This document shows positions 30,814 through 34,367 of a stretch of DNA of 34,367 bases, piece by piece; position 1 is the first letter of the stretch; every line of letters starts with the position of its first letter. Under the pieces are notes generated by a model. That model worked only from the letters and a program-made list of their open reading frames with translations. It made no database searches and was not told the DNA's origin. The translations under genes were made by a program, and so were the position numbers. Source of the DNA: JAPLHV01 sp964464245 (GTDB lineage: Bacteria > Caldisericota > JANLFM01); the NCBI GenBank assembly GCA_964464245.1, contig CAYXFH010000175.1:1-34367 (forward strand), read 5' to 3'.

Positions 30814-31893
30814 GTGGAATCACACAATGATCTGCGCTTGGAAGCGCTCCGCCGACGCATGACTGGTGCAAGGTTGGATGGCATCTTGGTCAGTCGTCCT
30901 GAGAATAACTATTATCTGTCCGGTTTTACCGGTGAGGATGGGTATCTGGTAGTCTCCTCCGGGCGGGCCATTCTCTTCGTCGATTCCCGCTTCAGCGAGC
31001 AAGCCCGCAGCCAGTGCCCAAGCTGGGAGGTTCGCCAGTTCAGTCAGTTCACCCCCGATTTGGTCTCACTCTGGGGTGAACTCGATCTTCGTTATGTGGG
31101 GGTGGAGAGCCAACATCTATCGATGGCGGCCGCGCGTGAGCTGGAACGCCTGGCTGTATCGCATTTGGTGGTGCCCATGGTGGACTTTCTGGAACAGCAG
31201 CGAGCCACCAAGGAGGAGCAGGAATTGGTGATCCTGCGCCAAGCTGCCCGTTCTGCGACTGCCGCTCTTGAGGAGGCACTCAAGGATGGCTTGGTCGGAC
31301 GCTCGGAAGAAGAGATCGCTTGGCGCCTAGAGATGGCCATGCATACGCACGGCGCCCAGAGCCCCAGCTTCGAAACGATCGTCGCTTCCGGCACTCGCGC
31401 CGCATTGCCGCATGGCGTGGCTTCCACTAAAATAGTGGAAGCCGGAGAGATGGTACTATTCGACTGGGGCGTGAGGAAAGACCACTACTGCTCGGACTGC
31501 ACCCGGGTCGTCTTCACCTCTCCCCCCATGATCGACCAAGAGAGGATTTATGCAGCCGTCCTCGACTGTCAGACAGAAGCCCTACGCTTGGTTGTGCCCG
31601 GAGCACGACCACGTGATATCCTCGTGGCAGTCCACGAGATCCTGCAGCGCTCGGGGTACGGCGACTTCGCTTTCCAACACGGACTGGGACACGGCATCGG
31701 TTTACAAGTACACGAGCCGCCTTTCCTGCGCGCCTCCGGCGAGGAACCCCTACGGGCCGGTCAGGTGATCACCATTGAGCCAGGGGTTTACATCCCCGGC
31801 TGGGGCGGGGTGCGCATAGAAGACACGGTTTTGGTAACAGAGGGCTCAAGCGAGATTTTCACATCGTTCCCCAAAACGATTATTATTGCCTGA
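30814..31893 (+). CDS. pepP: Xaa-Pro aminopeptidase, M24B family
   Basis: Cytosolic metallopeptidase that removes an N-terminal residue preceding proline. It is 359 residues long: an N-terminal creatinase-like domain (about 1-125; ILVSRPENNYYLSGFTGEDG) and a pita-bread catalytic domain. Metal ligands are in FDWGVRKDHYCSDCTR (two Asp), HGLGHGIGLQVHE (His), ITIEPGVYIPGWGGVRIED (two Glu). GTG 30814 follows GAAAGAGG. Its place directly before efp is conserved in Firmicutes, and the pair links two proline-related functions. Confidence 0.95.
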   Translation: MESHNDLRLEALRRRMTGARLDGILVSRPENNYYLSGFTGEDGYLVVSSGRAILFVDSRFSEQARSQCPSWEVRQFSQFTPDLVSLWGELDLRYVGVESQHLSMAAARELERLAVSHLVVPMVDFLEQQRATKEEQELVILRQAARSATAALEEALKDGLVGRSEEEIAWRLEMAMHTHGAQSPSFETIVASGTRAALPHGVASTKIVEAGEMVLFDWGVRKDHYCSDCTRVVFTSPPMIDQERIYAAVLDCQTEALRLVVPGARPRDILVAVHEILQRSGYGDFAFQHGLGHGIGLQVHEPPFLRASGEEPLRAGQVITIEPGVYIPGWGGVRIEDTVLVTEGSSEIFTSFPKTIIIA

Positions 31894-31908
31894 AAGAGGT
31901 GAGAGCGA

Positions 31909-32472
31909 ATGATTTCATCGAATGATTTGCGTCCAGGGATCACTTTTGAGCTTGACGGCGAGATCTGGGTGGTGGTCCAGTTCCAGCATGTCAAGCCAGG
32001 TAAAGGCGCTGCTTTCGTGCGCACCAAGGTCCGCAACGTGGAGTCTGGAAACGTTATTGAGCGCACCTTCCGCGCAGGCGAAAAGATGCCACGGGCTTAC
32101 CTCGACCGCAAGCAGATGCAGTTTCTCTACGCCGCCGGCGACGAATACGTTTTTATGGATATGGAGAGCTTCGAGCAGGTTCCCCTACCCAAGAACGAAT
32201 TGGAGGAAGCGATCCCCTTTCTCAAGGAGAGCACTACATTGGAAGTCCTCTACTACAAGGGGAAACACATCGGTGTTGATCTACCCACTTTCATGGAACT
32301 GGCTGTAGCTGAGACCGAGCCGTCTTTCCGCGGAGATACCGCCGCTGGCAGCACTAAACCAGCCAAGATGGAGACAGGAGCGATCGTGCAAGTACCGTTC
32401 TTTATCGAGGTGGGGGACGTGATTAAGATCGATACTCGCTCCTGTGATTACATCGAAAGGGTCAGCAAGTGA
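31909..32472 (+). CDS. efp: Elongation factor P
   Basis: Relieves ribosome stalling at polyproline stretches. The 187-residue protein has three beta-barrel domains. The tip loop is KPGKG with Lys32, the position that carries the 5-aminopentanol modification in B. subtilis, and the flanking prolines match that type and not the EpmA-lysylated type. FFIEVGDVIKIDTRSCDYIERV closes the protein. AAGAGGTGAGAG lies upstream of ATG 31909. Its targets may include the proline-rich PBP tail in this same window (inference). The stop overlaps the next GTG. Confidence 0.97.
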   Translation: MISSNDLRPGITFELDGEIWVVVQFQHVKPGKGAAFVRTKVRNVESGNVIERTFRAGEKMPRAYLDRKQMQFLYAAGDEYVFMDMESFEQVPLPKNELEEAIPFLKESTTLEVLYYKGKHIGVDLPTFMELAVAETEPSFRGDTAAGSTKPAKMETGAIVQVPFFIEVGDVIKIDTRSCDYIERVSK

Positions 32473-32795
32473 GAATCAAGGTCCATCCTGAAGTTATCCG
32501 CTTAATCGCTGTATTGGCTGCTTTGGAGGTGGAAGGGGTGACGAGGGCCGTTTCCCGTATGCCCCTCTCGCACGACCCCAAGCGGGCGGCGCGGCTGCGC
32601 GTTGAGGGGGGGCGCCTGGAGTTGGAGTTGCACCTGGCCTTCCTATACGGCGAGGATCTGCTGGCGGTGGCCAGGCAAGCACAACAGGCAGTCCAGCGGG
32701 CAGTGGAGAACCTGGTGGGAGCAGAGGTGGCCAGCGTCGACATTGTGGTGGAAGATATCGACTTCCGGAAAACAGATGCGAAGGCAGAGGGCTAG
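32469..32795 (+). CDS. Second Asp23/Gls24 family protein (YqhY type)
   Basis: A 108-residue protein beginning MRIKVHPEVIRLIAVLAALE and containing the GVTRAV turn, alternating valine-rich strands and the helix QQAVQRAVENLVG typical of Asp23. In Firmicutes yqhY sits between accBC/efp and nusB and has been linked to control of fatty-acid synthesis. The position here is the same. GTG 32469 overlaps the efp stop, and the 3' end overlaps nusB by 20 bases. It is diverged from the copy at 6686. Confidence 0.85.
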   Translation: MRIKVHPEVIRLIAVLAALEVEGVTRAVSRMPLSHDPKRAARLRVEGGRLELELHLAFLYGEDLLAVARQAQQAVQRAVENLVGAEVASVDIVVEDIDFRKTDAKAEG

Positions 32796-33192
32796 GGAGA
32801 CTGCCTTCCTTCTCATGTACCGCATGGACATGGGCCATCTAAACTTGGATGAAGCGAAGGAGTGTGTAGAGAGGGTTCCCGATGTCGACATCTGGCAGTA
32901 TTCGCAGAAACTGGCCGAGACTGTCTTGCGGCAACAGGCAGAGATCGACCGCATCCTTCATGCTCATTCTCCAGAGTGGAGCGTGGAGCGAATGTCCTCC
33001 ACCGATCGCAGCATCCTTCGCTTGGCCGTCGGCGAGCTGCTCTTCTTGCGGGACGCTCCGGTCGGGGTATTGATTGATCAGGCCCTCCGCCTTGCTGAGA
33101 AGTACGGCGGTGAAGAGTCCAGCCATTTTGTCCACGGTGTGTTGGGAGCGATCCTGCGCGATGAGCCGGCAGACGTTGCGGATCCGCGTTAG
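32776..33192 (+). CDS. nusB: Transcription antitermination protein NusB
   Basis: All-helical RNA-binding protein that, with S10 (NusE), promotes antitermination on rRNA operons. Start ATG 32776 (MRRQRARETAFLLMYRMDMG) matches the conserved arginine-rich N-terminus. The C-terminal half has the signature RSILRLAVGELLFL and INQALRLAEKYGGEESSHFVHGVLG-like sequence (here IDQALRLAEKYGG and HFVHGVLGAI). 138 residues. It overlaps the asp23-family gene before it and acyP after it, both in other frames. The frame upstream of 32776 is shadow. Confidence 0.95.
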   Translation: MRRQRARETAFLLMYRMDMGHLNLDEAKECVERVPDVDIWQYSQKLAETVLRQQAEIDRILHAHSPEWSVERMSSTDRSILRLAVGELLFLRDAPVGVLIDQALRLAEKYGGEESSHFVHGVLGAILRDEPADVADPR

Positions 33193-33439
33193 CGGCCTCG
33201 TGCAAGGGGTCGGCTATCGCCGTTGGGCCTGGATCAAGGCTAATTCTTTAGGAATCGACGGGCAGGTGCGCAACCTTGCCGATGGTCGAGTGGAGATCCT
33301 CGCAGAGGCAGAGGATACACCGCTGCGCGCATTCATTGGGTTGCTTCGTGAGGGGCCTCGCTTGGCTCAAGTGACAGGCTTGGAAGTGGAGCCCTATCCG
33401 GCGAACAGCCTCGACTGGAGAAGGTTCGAGGTGCGTTGA
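33161..33439 (+). CDS. acyP: Acylphosphatase
   Basis: Small enzyme that hydrolyses acyl phosphates such as acetyl phosphate and 1,3-bisphosphoglycerate. It has 92 residues. The two active-site regions are RVSGLVQGVGYRRWAW (catalytic Arg) and GQVRNLADGRVEIL (catalytic Asn). Start ATG 33161 lies 32 bases inside nusB in another frame. In most Firmicutes xseA and xseB follow nusB here, and in this window acyP takes their place. A frame opening at 33074 is not supported before this ATG. Confidence 0.94.
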   Translation: MSRQTLRIRVSGLVQGVGYRRWAWIKANSLGIDGQVRNLADGRVEILAEAEDTPLRAFIGLLREGPRLAQVTGLEVEPYPANSLDWRRFEVR

Positions 33440-33440
33440 G

Positions 33441-34328
33441 ATGGAAGGCCGGATGGAACGGAATGAGTTGTTGGATGCGCTAACGGAAGTAAAGAGGGAA
33501 GTGGACGCCTACTTGACCGCGTCTTTGGCTAAAATTCCGATCGAGCCGAGTGTACGCGAGATGTTGGTCTACGCCGCGTTGGGGGAAGGAAAGCGTCTGC
33601 GCCCAGCCCTTCTACTGTGGGCATGCCAATCCGTACGCAGAAGCGGCTCATCGAGGGGAAGCTCGGCCGGTAGCGAATGGCAGTCGGTTCTGGCAGCAGC
33701 AGCGGGGGTGGAGTGTCTGCACGCTTTCTCGCTGGTCCACGATGATTTGCCGGGGATGGATAACGCCGGTCAGCGCCGCGGGAAACCCTCGGTGCACCGT
33801 GTTTTCGGGGTAGGTCCTGCGATCCTGGTAGGGGATGCCCTCTTCGCTTTGGGTCTCCAGTTGATCGCTCGCAGCTTGGTTGCCCTTCCCGTTTTGGGGG
33901 CTTGCCAACTGATGGAGGAGGCTTGCCGCGCAGTGGGCGCGGAAGGGATGATCGGCGGCCAGTTCGCGGACATCGAGTCCCTCCAGCGCGACGAAGACGG
34001 CTGGCGATGGCTGAACGAACGCAAGACTGCCCGCCTCTTTCAGTTAGCCTTGCGTTTGGGGACTGCCTTGGGCGGAGGCAACGAAACGCAGCAAAGGATT
34101 CTACAGCGCTTTGGCCTGGAGCTGGGCCTGGCCTTCCAACTAGTTGACGACTTGCTCGATTTGTCGAGCGAGGACGTTTTATCCTGGGCGCGTGCGCTCG
34201 GTCTCGACGAGTCTCGGCGACGAGTGGAGGAGTACAGTCGATCCGCATTGGCGCACTTGGAGGGATTTCCCGGCGAGCCGCGATTCCTACGCATGTTGGT
34301 CACCTACCTAGCCGAGCGAAAGGGATGA
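33441..34328 (+). CDS. ispA: Short-chain polyprenyl diphosphate synthase with an atypical C-terminal region
   Basis: Condenses isopentenyl diphosphate with allylic diphosphates, probably to farnesyl or geranylgeranyl diphosphate. It has 295 residues with the FARM HDDLPGMDNAGQRRGKP (about residue 101) and the SARM QLVDDLLDL (about 236). GKRLRPALLLWA and the EAAxxGG-like region (GMIGGQFADI) are also seen. Two deviations: a Ser/Gly-rich insertion at about 66-84, and, after the SARM, the usual LGKxxGxDxxxxKxTYxxLLG segment is missing. The sequence passes from DLSSEDV straight to WARALGLDESRRR. ATG 33441 has GAGGTG upstream and follows acyP by one base. Confidence 0.9.
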   Translation: MEGRMERNELLDALTEVKREVDAYLTASLAKIPIEPSVREMLVYAALGEGKRLRPALLLWACQSVRRSGSSRGSSAGSEWQSVLAAAAGVECLHAFSLVHDDLPGMDNAGQRRGKPSVHRVFGVGPAILVGDALFALGLQLIARSLVALPVLGACQLMEEACRAVGAEGMIGGQFADIESLQRDEDGWRWLNERKTARLFQLALRLGTALGGGNETQQRILQRFGLELGLAFQLVDDLLDLSSEDVLSWARALGLDESRRRVEEYSRSALAHLEGFPGEPRFLRMLVTYLAERKG

Positions 34329-34367
34329 AAAACATGCTGCCAGAACAGCCTGCAGGTATACGGATTG
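34325..34367 (+). CDS. Start of an unidentified gene, cut by the window edge
   Basis: ATG 34325 overlaps the stop of the polyprenyl synthase (ATGA) and opens a frame, MKNMLPEQPAGIRI, that runs to the end of the window. An in-frame ATG follows at 34334. The overlap is like the other operon junctions here. Fourteen residues are too few to name it. In related genomes dxs or tlyA often follows ispA. Confidence 0.4.
   Translation, partial: MKNMLPEQPAGIRI

Overview
The window is a dense block of bacterial housekeeping genes at moderately high GC, and no phage, IS transposase or CRISPR array is visible. The gene order resembles Bacillota (Firmicutes) and related Terrabacteria. It includes gmk-rpoZ-priA-fmt-rlmN, thiN | rpmB <-> asp23-fakA-recG-rsmD-coaD, yebC-ruvC-ruvA-ruvB-(spoIID)-queA-tgt-secDF-relA-dtd-hisS, and pepP-efp-asp23-nusB-ispA. 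Several traits do not fit a well-studied member of that phylum: a PriA without helicase motifs (as in Actinobacteria), asparaginyl-tRNA synthetase where aspS usually stands, fused SecDF, and apparently leaderless promoters. My inference is an uncultivated, deep-branching Gram-positive-related lineage. The taxonomy is not proven by what I can see.

Layout. (1) 1-12268, mostly + strand. A tandem 18-bp repeat runs off the left edge. Then come gmk, rpoZ, priA, fmt and rlmN, a thiamine salvage unit (promoter, TPP riboswitch, intrinsic terminator, thiT, thiN), rpmB on the minus strand facing an asp23 gene across a divergent promoter, and fakA, recG, rsmD, coaD and a coiled-coil protein. (2) 12269-30734, entirely minus strand. 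In transcription order it reads yebC, ruvC, ruvA, ruvB, spoIID, queA, tgt, an HD-domain protein, secDF, a decayed cation-efflux gene, relA, dtd, tRNA-Ala(CGC), a class A penicillin-binding protein, asnS, hisS and a probable 6S RNA. (3) 30814-34367, + strand: pepP, efp, a second asp23-family gene, nusB, acyP, a polyprenyl synthase and the start of another gene. Most neighbours overlap by 1-30 bases (ATGA, GTGA and TTGA junctions), which indicates translational coupling.

The most unusual feature is an interspersed family of short repeats. The unit is 18 bp, with core TGATAGCCCSCGGC (S = C or G) plus a variable 4-5 base linker, and arrays often end in AGSGTG. It occurs in at least nine places as one to six or more tandem units, in both orientations and in two subfamilies (CCGCGG and CCCCGG). 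It lies between genes, supplies a stop codon (12266), apparently supplies the gmk start codon, lies in frame inside spoIID and the 3' end of ruvC, sits on both sides of a tRNA gene, and together with a separate near-palindrome interrupts a cation-efflux pseudogene. Because 18 is a multiple of three and two of its three frames on each strand are open, it can enter genes without a frameshift, much as Rickettsia palindromic elements do. I do not recognise it as a described family.

Other points for a second look are a PriA with Walker A missing and DEEH changed to QEES, an asnS whose strong ribosome binding site is followed by AUC rather than AUG, and a prenyltransferase lacking the usual segment after its second aspartate motif.
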